A stretch of 42,930 bases of DNA from an uncultured Duncaniella sp. Lineage in GTDB: Bacteria; Bacteroidota; Bacteroidia; Bacteroidales; Muribaculaceae. Under the pieces are notes generated by a model. The model did not search any database. It had not been told where the DNA came from and saw nothing but the letters and a program-made list of their open reading frames with translations. Positions 25,346 through 34,876 of the stretch are shown here, one piece after another. Position numbers and translations under genes: made by a program. The stretch covers positions 1-42,930 of the forward strand of contig CAJTMJ010000030.1 in NCBI GenBank assembly GCA_910577335.1, given 5' to 3'. The number at the start of each line of letters is the position of its first letter. Within the stretch, counting starts at the first letter, position 1.

Positions 25346-28300
25346 ATGAACGGAAGTGCAATAAAATATACGGTTGCGATATGCTTGCTATTCTTTACCT
25401 TATTTATAAACGGGGCTGAAAGAATGGTGAGCAATTATGGTATCTCTTCAGGGCTTTCGAACGGCTATGTGATGTCGATAGCGGAAGACGGGGAGGGTAC
25501 AATATGGGTCGCCACCGAGGAGGGGCTTAACCGCTTTGACGGGCGCCATTTTATCAATTACACCAAAGAAAATTCAGGACTTTCAGCCAACGAGCTGAAC
25601 TGTGTGACATACATACCTTCCGATCCCGACCATTTATGGATAGCGACTCAGCGAAACGGGGCATGTGTCTACGACCGGAATACGGGGCTAATATCGAATG
25701 TGGATCGGAGTCTGTTGTTGTCACCAGACATAACTTCCATTGTTCCGGCATCGGACGGCGGAATATGGTTTACGCACTATCATTTCGGTGTGCAATATTA
25801 TAATCCGCGCACAGGTGAGTCGAGGGAATACAATCATCGTACTGTAAAAGGTATACCGGCGGAGGTCTGGGCTATGGCTGAAGGAGGTGACGGACGGCTG
25901 TATGTGGGATTGAATCATGAGGGTTTATGTGTGATTGACACAGTAGCGCATACTATGGAGCTGTTCAGGCATCGCCCGGATACAGTGTCGTTGCCCGGTA
26001 ACTCGGTCTACAGCCTTTGTTTTGACTCCAGCGGTAACTTATGGGTAGGTACCGACGGCGGGGCGGCATTGTTTAATCCCCGTACCCGTGCCATCACGCC
26101 TTTCGTGCACAGCGAGAAGAATCCGGGGTCGATCTCTCCGGGGCGCATAAGGGATATAAAGCAGCTTGCGAACGGTGAAATATGGTTTGCAACCTCGCAG
26201 GGCGGGGTGAGCATACTGGCTCCCGGCTCATATAATTATAACGATATGCGTAGCGTTAGATTCTCCCGATTGCCGTTCAACGGTGAGCCGGGCGGACTGT
26301 CGAGCGTGTATGTGAGGACTATTTTTCAGGATGCCTTCGGTAATGTGTGGCTTGGCAACTACCGCTCGGGTGTGGATGTGATAAGTCACCTCCCGCCGGT
26401 GTTCTCGCGTGTGGATTATCTTTCATCGGGGACACGTAATGTGAATTACAAGCCTGTATGGTGCTGTTTCACTTCGCCTGCCGATGGCACACTGTGGCTT
26501 GGCGGAGAGAATGAGATAGCTCGTGTCAAGAATGGGAATGTGACAGCCATAGAACTGCCCGGCTCTGAAAACGGCTCGCATACTTTTGTCAGGGCGCTTG
26601 CCATTGGAAAGGATAATACTATATATGTGGGTACCCATGAGCGAGGTGCTTTCACATATAATCCGGTTACACGTGTCTTTAAGAAGGTGGCAGGTTCGCC
26701 GGCTGATATCAGAATGTTTTTCGAGGATGTTGACGGCACTATGCGTGTCGGAAGCACAGAGGGGGCATATATTTACCGAAACGGGGCATTGGAGAAGGAT
26801 ACTGCGGTGACTTCGCAGCTACCTGATATAGTGGTGCATACTATGGTGCGTGACCGTCAAGGAGGCTTGTGGGTAGGTACTTTCGGCAAGGGTGTGACTG
26901 TTTTTGACAAATCGGGGAAGCGGATAAACGCTTACACGACCGATAACGGTTTCCCGTCGAATGCGGTGAATGCGTTATTGTGCGACTCACGGGGTAGGAT
27001 ATGGGCTGCCACAAGGGGCGGTCTGGTGCTATTCCCGGATGCCACACATCCTGAGGTGTTTGAGAAGATTGAGGATGTGGAGCGAGCAGGAATATCGCAT
27101 GTCAGTGCGATAGAGGAAGATATAGACGGAAGTATATGGATAAGTTCGAGCCGCGGGATAGCCTGTGTGAATCCTGTAACGAAGAAAGCTTCGATATATG
27201 ACAGGATAGAGTCTATGCCGTTACATTCGTTCATGGAGAACGGGTCGGCATCCGATGATTCGGGTCACATATATTTTGCGTCGGCAAACGGAGTGTTCTC
27301 GCTCGTGCCTCACGATGTGGACGCTTCGCTTGAGCCACAGCCTGTGAAGATAACCAATTTCACTGTCTACAAAGAGGGTGGCGGCAGGAAAGAGAACGAA
27401 TTCAGCGTACCGGTAAACTCCGACGAGCTTACATTGCCGTATTACCTCAACACATTCCGCATAACATTTAATGTCATGGATCACACCATGGCACAGCGCA
27501 CCGACCTGTCATATAACATGTTGGGGCTTGACGATGTGTGGATTGAGACTTTCGGCAACAATGATGCGATGTACCGCAATCTGTCACCCGGAGTCTACAA
27601 GTTTCAGGTGCGTCAGAGGCTCAAAGGGCATGAGTGGGGACCGGCTGTGACGATCCTGACTGTGAGGATTTCCCCCCCTATTTGGCTAACATGGTGGTTC
27701 AAAGTGATTTATGCGCTAATTTTAATAGGTGTGTTTATAGCTATGGCTCTTTTCTATCAGCATAGGGTGAAATTGAAACAGCGTCTGGAAGCAGAGGTTG
27801 AGAAGAGTCGTAACCGTCAAAAACTCAACGATGAACGTCTGCGATTCTATACCAATATAACCCATGAGCTGCGCACTCCGCTGACTCTGATAATGGGTCC
27901 GCTTGAAGATATGGTGAGCGATCCCGGACTGCCGAGTCAGTATTCATATAAGTTGCAGATGATCCGTGACAGCTCCAACACTCTCCTGAATCTTATAAAC
28001 GGTATCCTTGAATTCCGCAAGACCGAGACACAGAACCGCCATCTCACGGTGAAGAAAGGTAATCTCGGAAACCTGCTCCGTGAAATGGGGATACGTTATA
28101 AGGAGCTGAACCGCAATCCGGACGTGAAGTTTAACCTTGACATAGACCTTAATGCCCCTGACATATACTATGACGAGGAGATGCTCACCATCATAGTCAA
28201 CAATCTGTTGAGCAATGCGGTGAAATATACTCCCAAGGGAGAAATTTCGCTTTCGTTCCACACTGTGGAGGAGGGTGGAGTGAATTACTCGGAGATAAAG

Positions 28301-29431
28301 GTCTCTGACACCGGTTATGGTATAGCGTCAAGTAAACTGTCGCGCATCTTCGACCGCTACTATCAGGTGAAGGGTGAGCATCAGGCTTCGGGTACAGGTA
28401 TCGGGCTTGCGCTGGTCAAGAATCTTGCCGACCTTCACGAGGCTGAAATCTCGGTGGAATCGTCGGAAGGGCATGGGTCAACCTTTACAGTGCGCCTGAT
28501 CACCGATAATCTTTACCCGATGGCAGTCCATGCGGAGCAGTCGTCAAGCACCGCCGAGGCGAAGGAACTTGACTTCGAGGGTGGTGAGCCGCAGGAGTCG
28601 GCTAAGCTGAAAGTGCTTGTGGTGGAGGATAATGACGATATTCGTGAATATATACGTCAGGCATTGGTGGATGAATTTAATGTCCTCACCGCTCGCAACG
28701 GTCTGGAGGGTCTTAAAGTGGTTCAGGAGGAGAATCCCGACTTCGTGATAAGCGATATCATGATGCCGGAGATGGACGGCGTGACATTGTGTCGGAGCAT
28801 CAAAGAGGATATTCTCACCAGCCATATACCGGTGATATTGCTCACAGCCAAGGATGCTTTGCGTGACAAGGAGGAGGGGTATGAGTCGGGTGCCGATTCT
28901 TATCTTACAAAACCGTTCAGCGCCAAGCTGCTGATAAGCCGTATACGAAACATCATGCGCCAGCGCCGCACCATAGCGTCAACACTTATGTCGAGAGCGC
29001 TTCCGGCTACCGATGCCGCTATGCAGGGGGCTGTGACACCGCCTGAGGATGAAGCTCGTGAAAAGAAGGAGGCTACAAAAGCGCTCAACCCGCTCGACCG
29101 CCAGTTCTTGGATAAGATAAATTCGATAATAAATGAAAATCTTTCCGTTGAGGATCTGGGTGTGGCTTTCCTTGCCGAGCAGGTGTGCATGAGTCAATCC
29201 ACTCTATACAGGAAGCTGATGGCTATCGTGGGTGTTTCAGCCAATGAGTATATACGCCATTTGAGGCTTAGCCGTGCGGAGGAGATGCTTCGCGAAGGGA
29301 TGCTCAACATCACCGAAATCGCTTATAACACTGGCTTCGGCAGCCATTCATCGTTTGGTAAGGCATTCAAGAAGGAATATGGAATGTCTCCGTCCGATTA
29401 TCTTAAGGCTCAAACCGATAAGAGCATCTGA
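25346..29431 (+). CDS. Hybrid two-component system sensor/regulator (HTCS)
   Basis: 1361 residues combining sensor and response regulator. Domains in order: signal/membrane anchor (about 5-25); periplasmic two-propeller sensor of repeats such as GTIWVATEEGLNRF and NLWVGTDGGAALF (about 30-690); Y_Y_Y domain (about 700-775); one membrane helix (about 783-803); histidine kinase with phospho-acceptor His840 (THELRTPLT) and ATPase boxes NNLLSNAVKYTP, DTGYGI and GTGIGLALV; receiver with Asp1137 (VISDIMMPEMDG); and AraC-type DNA-binding domain (about 1255-1355). In this class the periplasmic part binds an oligosaccharide from the target glycan, and the AraC part activates the adjacent susCD operon. 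It is transcribed divergently from susC and is followed 34 bases later by a glycosidase gene. Confidence 0.97.
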   Translation: MNGSAIKYTVAICLLFFTLFINGAERMVSNYGISSGLSNGYVMSIAEDGEGTIWVATEEGLNRFDGRHFINYTKENSGLSANELNCVTYIPSDPDHLWIATQRNGACVYDRNTGLISNVDRSLLLSPDITSIVPASDGGIWFTHYHFGVQYYNPRTGESREYNHRTVKGIPAEVWAMAEGGDGRLYVGLNHEGLCVIDTVAHTMELFRHRPDTVSLPGNSVYSLCFDSSGNLWVGTDGGAALFNPRTRAITPFVHSEKNPGSISPGRIRDIKQLANGEIWFATSQGGVSILAPGSYNYNDMRSVRFSRLPFNGEPGGLSSVYVRTIFQDAFGNVWLGNYRSGVDVISHLPPVFSRVDYLSSGTRNVNYKPVWCCFTSPADGTLWLGGENEIARVKNGNVTAIELPGSENGSHTFVRALAIGKDNTIYVGTHERGAFTYNPVTRVFKKVAGSPADIRMFFEDVDGTMRVGSTEGAYIYRNGALEKDTAVTSQLPDIVVHTMVRDRQGGLWVGTFGKGVTVFDKSGKRINAYTTDNGFPSNAVNALLCDSRGRIWAATRGGLVLFPDATHPEVFEKIEDVERAGISHVSAIEEDIDGSIWISSSRGIACVNPVTKKASIYDRIESMPLHSFMENGSASDDSGHIYFASANGVFSLVPHDVDASLEPQPVKITNFTVYKEGGGRKENEFSVPVNSDELTLPYYLNTFRITFNVMDHTMAQRTDLSYNMLGLDDVWIETFGNNDAMYRNLSPGVYKFQVRQRLKGHEWGPAVTILTVRISPPIWLTWWFKVIYALILIGVFIAMALFYQHRVKLKQRLEAEVEKSRNRQKLNDERLRFYTNITHELRTPLTLIMGPLEDMVSDPGLPSQYSYKLQMIRDSSNTLLNLINGILEFRKTETQNRHLTVKKGNLGNLLREMGIRYKELNRNPDVKFNLDIDLNAPDIYYDEEMLTIIVNNLLSNAVKYTPKGEISLSFHTVEEGGVNYSEIKVSDTGYGIASSKLSRIFDRYYQVKGEHQASGTGIGLALVKNLADLHEAEISVESSEGHGSTFTVRLITDNLYPMAVHAEQSSSTAEAKELDFEGGEPQESAKLKVLVVEDNDDIREYIRQALVDEFNVLTARNGLEGLKVVQEENPDFVISDIMMPEMDGVTLCRSIKEDILTSHIPVILLTAKDALRDKEEGYESGADSYLTKPFSAKLLISRIRNIMRQRRTIASTLMSRALPATDAAMQGAVTPPEDEAREKKEATKALNPLDRQFLDKINSIINENLSVEDLGVAFLAEQVCMSQSTLYRKLMAIVGVSANEYIRHLRLSRAEEMLREGMLNITEIAYNTGFGSHSSFGKAFKKEYGMSPSDYLKAQTDKSI

Positions 29432-29465
29432 ATTGAAACGTAAAATGAATTTAAATAAATCTGAT

Positions 29466-30572
29466 ATGAAGAAATTTTTAACTATAATGTTTGCGGCTGT
29501 GGCGATGATGAGCTGCTCGACATCTTCGCCCACGATGCCGGAGGTTAGAGGTGAGATTTTCCCAGATACAGAGGGTAAGCATATAAATGCGCATGGTGGT
29601 GGCATAATACGGCATGACGGCACATACTATTGGTATGGTGAGCATCGTGGCGATGGCACACCCGGTTCGGGACAGGAGGGTGTGATGTGTTACACTTCAG
29701 ATGACCTGCGTACTTGGGAGAACCGCGGTATTGTGCTTGCTGTTTCCGATACTGAGGGTGATCCGCTCGAAAGAGGTGGTATAATAGAGCGTCCGAAGGT
29801 AGTATATAATCCCGCTACCGGCAAGTTTGTGATGTGGTTTCATCATGAGCTGAAGGGTAGGGGCTACGGTGCGGCTCAGGCAGGCGTGGCTGTGGCAGAC
29901 AATCCCTTAGGTCCGTTTAAACTGCTGAATACCGGGAGAGTGAACCCCGGAATCTATCCTGTTAACTTCCCTGAGGAATCTAAAGGTAAAGAATGGTCGG
30001 ATTCTCTTGAATGGTGGACGCCGGAATGGTATAAAGCCATTGATGAGGGTATGTTCACAGCCCGTGACTTTGAAGGTGGTCAGATGGCACGTGATATGAC
30101 TGTGTATATAGATGATGACGGCACTGCCTATCACATATATTCATCGGAGGATAACCTCACATTGCAAATCGCAGAGCTTGACTCGACCTATACCCGCCAT
30201 ACCGGTAAGTATATCCGCATATTTCCGGGCGGTCACAATGAGGCTCCCGCCATATTCAAGCATGACGGCACATATTGGATGATAGCCTCAGGCTGCACCG
30301 GCTGGGCGCCTAATGAAGCCCGATTGATGAGGGCTGACTCGATAATGGGTGAATGGACCAAGCTCCCGAATCCCTGCCGTGGCGAGGGCGCAGATAAGAC
30401 TTTTGGCGCTCAGAGCACTTACATAATGAATGTGGATGGCAATTTCACCTTCATGGCTGACATGTGGAACCCTAAGAATCTTGCCGATTCAAGGCACCTC
30501 TGGCTCCCTATCAGATTTGATGAGTATGGCACACCTTATATAACAATGGAAAGTATGACTGTGGAGAAATAA
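29466..30572 (+). CDS. GH43 subfamily 24-like exo-beta-1,3-galactanase
   Basis: 368 residues from the ATG at 29466, chosen because it gives a proper lipoprotein signal (MKKFLTIMFAAVAMMSC, Cys17); an upstream ATG at 29445 is in frame. FPDTEGKHINAHGGGIIRHDGTYYWYGEH (32-60 region) lacks the usual GH43 catalytic Asp, as in exo-beta-1,3-galactanases. The other group hallmarks are present: Glu108 (IERPKVVYN), the acid Glu259 (NEAPAIF), TGWAPNEA, and Gln316 (GAQSTY), which takes the base role in the fungal enzyme. This points to trimming of the beta-1,3-galactan backbone of type II arabinogalactan. It lies directly behind the regulator gene and 11 bases before the GH105-DUF2264 gene. Confidence 0.8.
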   Translation: MKKFLTIMFAAVAMMSCSTSSPTMPEVRGEIFPDTEGKHINAHGGGIIRHDGTYYWYGEHRGDGTPGSGQEGVMCYTSDDLRTWENRGIVLAVSDTEGDPLERGGIIERPKVVYNPATGKFVMWFHHELKGRGYGAAQAGVAVADNPLGPFKLLNTGRVNPGIYPVNFPEESKGKEWSDSLEWWTPEWYKAIDEGMFTARDFEGGQMARDMTVYIDDDGTAYHIYSSEDNLTLQIAELDSTYTRHTGKYIRIFPGGHNEAPAIFKHDGTYWMIASGCTGWAPNEARLMRADSIMGEWTKLPNPCRGEGADKTFGAQSTYIMNVDGNFTFMADMWNPKNLADSRHLWLPIRFDEYGTPYITMESMTVEK

Positions 30573-30583
30573 CAATTTTAATC

Positions 30584-32896
30584 ATGAAGATAAAGAACTT
30601 AACACTATTGTCGGTATGTCTCGTCTTGATGTCGGCGAGTGCCGGTGCGGCTCCCACGAAGGAGTCAAAGCAGGTTCGTGATATAATCACGAAAGTGAAT
30701 GACCATTGGCAAGCTACCAATAGTCCGGAGACACGGGCGTTTTGGGACAATGCGGCTTACCATACCGGAAATATGGAGGCATATTTCCTCATGGGTAATG
30801 ACGCTTGGCGCGATTATTCCGAACGTTGGGCTGAACACAATGAGTGGAAAGGCGCAAAGAGCAACGATCGCAGCAAGTGGAAGTATAATTACGGTGAGAC
30901 CGACGAGCATGTGCTTTTCGGTGACTGGCAGATATGTTTCCAGACTTACGCCGACCTTTACCGCCTGCTCCCTGACGACAAGCGTCTAAAGCGAGCTAAA
31001 GAGGTGATGGAGTATGAGATGTCAACACCCAAGAATGATTACTGGTGGTGGGCTGACGGTCTGTATATGGTTATGCCTGTGATGACCAAGCTTCACAATC
31101 TCACAGGTAATGCCAAGTATCTCGACAAACTTTATGAATATGTGCTGTATAGCGACAGTATAATGCTTGATCCCGAGACAGGTCTTTATTACCGTGATGC
31201 CAAATATGTGTATCCAAAGCATAAGAGTGCGAACGGTAAGAAAGATTTCTGGGCACGCGGTGACGGCTGGGTGCTTGCAGGTCTTGCCAAGGTGCTTAAA
31301 GACCTTCCTGCCGAATACAAGCATCGTCAATTTTTCGTTGACAAGTATGTGAAGCTTGCCGATGCTGTAGTGGCTTCGCAGCAGCCCGGAGGTTACTGGT
31401 CACGCTCGATGCTCGACGAGGCACATGCACCCGGTCCGGAGACAAGTGGAACCGCATTCTTCACTTATGGACTCCTCTGGGGTGTCAATAACGGCTATCT
31501 TAAGGATGCCAAGTATCTTGACGCAGCTAAGAAGGGCTGGGAATATCTGAGCAAGACAGCTCTCCAGAAGGATGGTTCTATCGGTTACGTGCAGCCCATC
31601 GGCGAGAAGGCTATACCGGGTCAGGTGGTTGACCGTAATTCCACATCCAATTTTGGTACAGGCGCATTCCTCCTTGCGGCTTGTGAGTATGTTCGTTTCC
31701 TTGAAAAGGAGACTAACACCGACCGTGCGTATTGGGTGGATCTCGCTTATAAGATGGCGGCTCCCGTCCTCAGCAATATGGCAGAAGGTAATCTTCAGAA
31801 GAATATGCTTGTCGAAGTAAGCCCCAACTGGGACGGAAGAAACAAGGGTGTTACCTATATGGAGACATTCGGCCGTCTGATGGCAGGTATATCACCTTGG
31901 CTCGCACTCCCCGACGATGACACAGAGGAAGGTGCCAAGCGCAAACAGCTCCGTGAATGGGCTTTGAAGAGCTATAAGAACGCTGTTGACCCTGATAGCC
32001 CCGACTATCTGTTGTGGAGAGGTCACGGACAGGCTTTGGTTGATGCTGCATACGTGGCTGAGTCATTCCTCCGTGCTTACGATGCTCTTTGGGTGCCGTT
32101 GGATGACGTGACCAAGAAGCGTTATTTTGAGGAATTCAGCCAGCTTCGCCGTGTGGATCCCCCTTACACCAACTGGTTGCTCTTCTCGTCTACCATCGAG
32201 GGATTCCTTGCCAAGGCAGGTGCGGAGTGTGACGAATACCGTGTCAATTCAGCAATACGTAAGGTTGAGGAATGGTATACCGGTGACGGATGGTATGCCG
32301 ACGGACCAAGTTTCGCATTCGATTATTACAGCAGTTATGTGTTCCATCCCATGTACCTTGAGACTCTTCAGAGCATGAAAGACGCAGGGAAGTATACACG
32401 TATTCACTATGGCAAATATTATGACCGCGCTTTGCGTCGTACTCAGAAATTCAGCATCGTGCTTGAACGCCTGATCTCGCCCGAGGGTACATTCCCGGTA
32501 TTCGGACGTTCGATACCTTACCGTATGGCAACCATGCAACCCCTTGCGCTGATGGCTTGGTATGACAAACTACCCGAAGGTCTCACCAACGGACAGGTTC
32601 GTGCAGCTCTCACAGCCGTGATGCACCGTATGTTTGACGACAAGGATAACTTTAATGAAGGTGGATTCCTCACAATCGGATTCTCAGGGCGCCAGCCCAA
32701 TGTGGCAGACTGGTATACCAATAACGGTTCGCTTTACATGACCTCTTTGGCATTCCTCCCTCTCGGTCTCCCCTCTACTCATCCCTTCTGGACCGATGCT
32801 CCGCTTGCATGGACTTCTCAAAAGGCATGGGGCGGTCAGCCCTTCCCGAAGGATCACCATTGGGGTGATCAGATTCAGACCCGTGACCTCTTCTAA
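30584..32896 (+). CDS. GH105-DUF2264 (GH154-like) two-domain enzyme
   Basis: 770 residues, signal peptide about 1-22. The N-terminal half (about 28-375) is GH105/GH88-like: WWWADGLYMVMPVMTKL (about 154-170) and FWARGDGWVLAGLAKVL (222-238) hold the conserved Asp residues of unsaturated uronyl hydrolases. The C-terminal half (about 385-770) is DUF2264, with TYMETFGRLMAGISPWLAL and a long tail (GFLTIGFSGRQPNVADWY); as I recall this family is CAZy GH154, with a beta-glucuronidase from an AGP locus. Such enzymes take GlcA-type sugars off arabinogalactan or pectin. Both activities in one chain is unusual, since known members are mostly separate proteins. A terminator follows. Confidence 0.85.
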   Translation: MKIKNLTLLSVCLVLMSASAGAAPTKESKQVRDIITKVNDHWQATNSPETRAFWDNAAYHTGNMEAYFLMGNDAWRDYSERWAEHNEWKGAKSNDRSKWKYNYGETDEHVLFGDWQICFQTYADLYRLLPDDKRLKRAKEVMEYEMSTPKNDYWWWADGLYMVMPVMTKLHNLTGNAKYLDKLYEYVLYSDSIMLDPETGLYYRDAKYVYPKHKSANGKKDFWARGDGWVLAGLAKVLKDLPAEYKHRQFFVDKYVKLADAVVASQQPGGYWSRSMLDEAHAPGPETSGTAFFTYGLLWGVNNGYLKDAKYLDAAKKGWEYLSKTALQKDGSIGYVQPIGEKAIPGQVVDRNSTSNFGTGAFLLAACEYVRFLEKETNTDRAYWVDLAYKMAAPVLSNMAEGNLQKNMLVEVSPNWDGRNKGVTYMETFGRLMAGISPWLALPDDDTEEGAKRKQLREWALKSYKNAVDPDSPDYLLWRGHGQALVDAAYVAESFLRAYDALWVPLDDVTKKRYFEEFSQLRRVDPPYTNWLLFSSTIEGFLAKAGAECDEYRVNSAIRKVEEWYTGDGWYADGPSFAFDYYSSYVFHPMYLETLQSMKDAGKYTRIHYGKYYDRALRRTQKFSIVLERLISPEGTFPVFGRSIPYRMATMQPLALMAWYDKLPEGLTNGQVRAALTAVMHRMFDDKDNFNEGGFLTIGFSGRQPNVADWYTNNGSLYMTSLAFLPLGLPSTHPFWTDAPLAWTSQKAWGGQPFPKDHHWGDQIQTRDLF

Positions 32897-32964
32897 TGAG
32901 GATTCTGCCTCTGAACATATCTAACACGCTCTCTTCAATCAACGTCACTATATCTTGTTAGACG

Positions 32965-33001
32965 TGTCGGCGGCGTTCGTCCGGAACGTCGCCGACATTT
33001 T
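32965..33001 (+). terminator. Terminator after the GH105-DUF2264 gene
   Basis: A 14-bp stem TGTCGGCGGCGTTC / GAACGTCGCCGACA (one G-T pair) with a 5-base loop, followed by TTTT. It separates the GH43/GH105 unit from the next GH43 gene. Confidence 0.85.
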
Positions 33002-33044
33002 CATTCTTGGAGGGTAAAAACATAACGATTAAAGTAACTGCTAT

Positions 33045-34013
33045 ATGAAATATTTCATTCTGACATTGCTACTAAGCATGGCTCTTTCCGGTTCGGCTCA
33101 GCGTAAACCGAAGGTGGATGTGCCCCGTGATTCAATAATACTAAGTGACCCCTGCATACTTGCTGACGAGGGTACTCAGACATATTATATGACCGGTACG
33201 GGCGGTTTGCTATGGAAGAGTAAGGATCTTGAAAAATGGACAGGTCCTTACCGTGTGGCGCAGACCGACACAGCGTCGTGGATGGGTAAACATCCGCAGA
33301 TATGGGCGGCTGAGCTTCATAAATACAATGGGAAGTACTACTATTTTGCCACATTTACTAATAATGATGTGATAATAGACAGCTATAGAGGTAATGATAT
33401 ACCTCGACGTGCAAGTCACATTCTGGTGAGTGACAATCCTGCCGGTCCCTACACGCCTATGGCTGACAGCACATATCTTCCGGCTGAAAATCCTACCCTC
33501 GACGGTACATTCTGGGTTGATACCGATGGCAAGCCTTATATGGTGTATTGCGGGGAATGGCTTCAGAACTGGAACGGTACTGTTGAGAAAATAGAACTTA
33601 AGAAAGACCTTAGCGGTTCGATAGGTAAGGGTAAGGTGCTTTTCCGTGCAAGTGACTCTCCGTGGAGCCGTGAGGTTATTGACGGTAAAGTGCGCCCGAA
33701 CCGTGTGACTGACGGTCCATGGCTTTTCCGCACCGGGACAGGTCGCCTCGGAATGCTTTGGACAAGTTGGGTTGACGATGTGTACACTCAGGGTGTCGCC
33801 TATTCGGAAAGCGGAACACTCGACGGACCATGGATTCAGGAGCCGAAGCCTATTACACCACCTAATCATGGTCACGGTATGCTTTTCAAAGACCTTAAAG
33901 GCCGTTGGCTGATGTCGGTTCACAGTCATCGTGTCGATGAGAAAGGTCGTTATATTCGTGTCCCGCGCATTTTCGAAGTGGATCTCTCGGGTGATAAGTT
34001 ACAATTAAAATAG
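33045..34013 (+). CDS. GH43 glycosidase
   Basis: 322 residues with a signal peptide (about 1-18, ending in GSAQ). It is a single GH43 propeller: the base is Asp35 in LSDPCILAD, the second carboxylate Asp153 in TLDGTFW, and the segment that normally holds the acid Glu reads VTDGPWLF, with Asp223. A similar TDGP motif occurs in part of the GH43 family, so it may be normal for its subgroup; substrate cannot be read from sequence, although alpha-L-arabinofuranose is likely in this context. It is the last glycosidase on the + strand and follows a terminator, so it may have its own promoter, which I could not see in the 43-base gap. Confidence 0.88.
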   Translation: MKYFILTLLLSMALSGSAQRKPKVDVPRDSIILSDPCILADEGTQTYYMTGTGGLLWKSKDLEKWTGPYRVAQTDTASWMGKHPQIWAAELHKYNGKYYYFATFTNNDVIIDSYRGNDIPRRASHILVSDNPAGPYTPMADSTYLPAENPTLDGTFWVDTDGKPYMVYCGEWLQNWNGTVEKIELKKDLSGSIGKGKVLFRASDSPWSREVIDGKVRPNRVTDGPWLFRTGTGRLGMLWTSWVDDVYTQGVAYSESGTLDGPWIQEPKPITPPNHGHGMLFKDLKGRWLMSVHSHRVDEKGRYIRVPRIFEVDLSGDKLQLK

Positions 34014-34025
34014 GTGTATAATATA

Positions 34026-34063
34026 TAAAGGTCGTGTATGGAAATCTCCATATACGACCTTTA
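34026..34063. terminator. Hairpin between convergent genes
   Basis: A 17-bp stem TAAAGGTCGTGTATGGA / TCCATATACGACCTTTA (one G-T pair) with a 4-base loop, between the GH43 stop and the convergent lipoprotein gene. It lacks a long T run but is placed to end transcripts from both sides. Confidence 0.8.
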
Positions 34064-34103
34064 CAAAGGGAACAAACTGGGTAGTTGGGATATGAAAAGT
34101 TAG

Positions 34104-34841
34104 TTATTTTGTTTCAGAGAAACCGGTGTCCTGCGCTGACCAAGATGCCCATTTACACTCGCTGACCTCCATGTTGGAGAATTTTGCTGTGAAAGAATGG
34201 TCTACAGGGCTTGCGGCATATATACCGAAGGATATTTCACCATCGCCATGGAAAAGATGGAATGCACGCATCTGGTGGAAATTAACACCGTCAGTACTTG
34301 TCTCAATGTAATAGTCGCTGTTTCGGCGGCTTAGGCGATACCACATCTCTCTGATGGATGAGGGGATGTCATGGGTAGCCCAATCGGAATAGCCGTTGTT
34401 GGTCACCACGCTTCCGAGGCGCTGGTATTCTTCATTCTCATATTCGATTGATGCTTTCATCCAGTTTTCGCTGTCAAGATATATTGCTATACCACACTGG
34501 TCGAAAAGGGCAGAGCTGTTGAATTCGGTCTTGACTGTGAAAGTGAAAAATTTCTTTGATGTCTTCATCTGGAGCACCGGGGCGTTGTCATTTTGGAAGC
34601 CGTAATATGTACGTTGCCAAAGATCGGTTTTGGGGTCGGTTGTGATAGTAATAAGAGAATCGCTTATTGTGGATTGGCTCGGTTCACGAGTCCAATAGAG
34701 ATTTTCCTTTACAAACTGTTTCATGATTGTGTCGGTACTTTGAGTAGTTACTGTTTCGGGTGCTTTTGACTCACTTTTTTCTGAGCAAGAGATCAGTGCC
34801 AATGAAAAAAGCATGAAGAAAGGGATGATTATTTTTAGCAT
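34104..34841 (-). CDS. DUF1349 lipoprotein (first of a tandem pair)
   Basis: 245 residues with a lipoprotein signal (SLALISC, Cys19). The mature part is a concanavalin-like beta-sandwich of the DUF1349 type: LYWTREPSQSTISDSLITI, TVKTEFNSSALFDQCGIAIYLDSENWMKASIEY (around 105-137) and YIETSTDGVNFHQMRAFHLF, with a carbohydrate-binding-like fold but no catalytic residues I can name. It lies 35 bases after a related lipoprotein gene in the same direction. A role in glycan binding next to the utilisation locus is an inference. Confidence 0.75.
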   Translation of the reverse strand: MLKIIIPFFMLFSLALISCSEKSESKAPETVTTQSTDTIMKQFVKENLYWTREPSQSTISDSLITITTDPKTDLWQRTYYGFQNDNAPVLQMKTSKKFFTFTVKTEFNSSALFDQCGIAIYLDSENWMKASIEYENEEYQRLGSVVTNNGYSDWATHDIPSSIREMWYRLSRRNSDYYIETSTDGVNFHQMRAFHLFHGDGEISFGIYAASPVDHSFTAKFSNMEVSECKWASWSAQDTGFSETK

Positions 34842-34876
34842 AGTTACTATATTTTATAAAAATTCAAATCTGATAC

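Noticed and set aside
29274..29465. N-terminal extension of the GH43 subfamily 24-like protein
   Set aside because: It lies within the regulator's AraC region in another frame; the signal peptide begins only at 29466.
33210..33929. 239-codon open frame on the - strand inside the GH43 gene
   Set aside because: Shadow of the GH43 coding sequence; composition and lack of domain argue against it.
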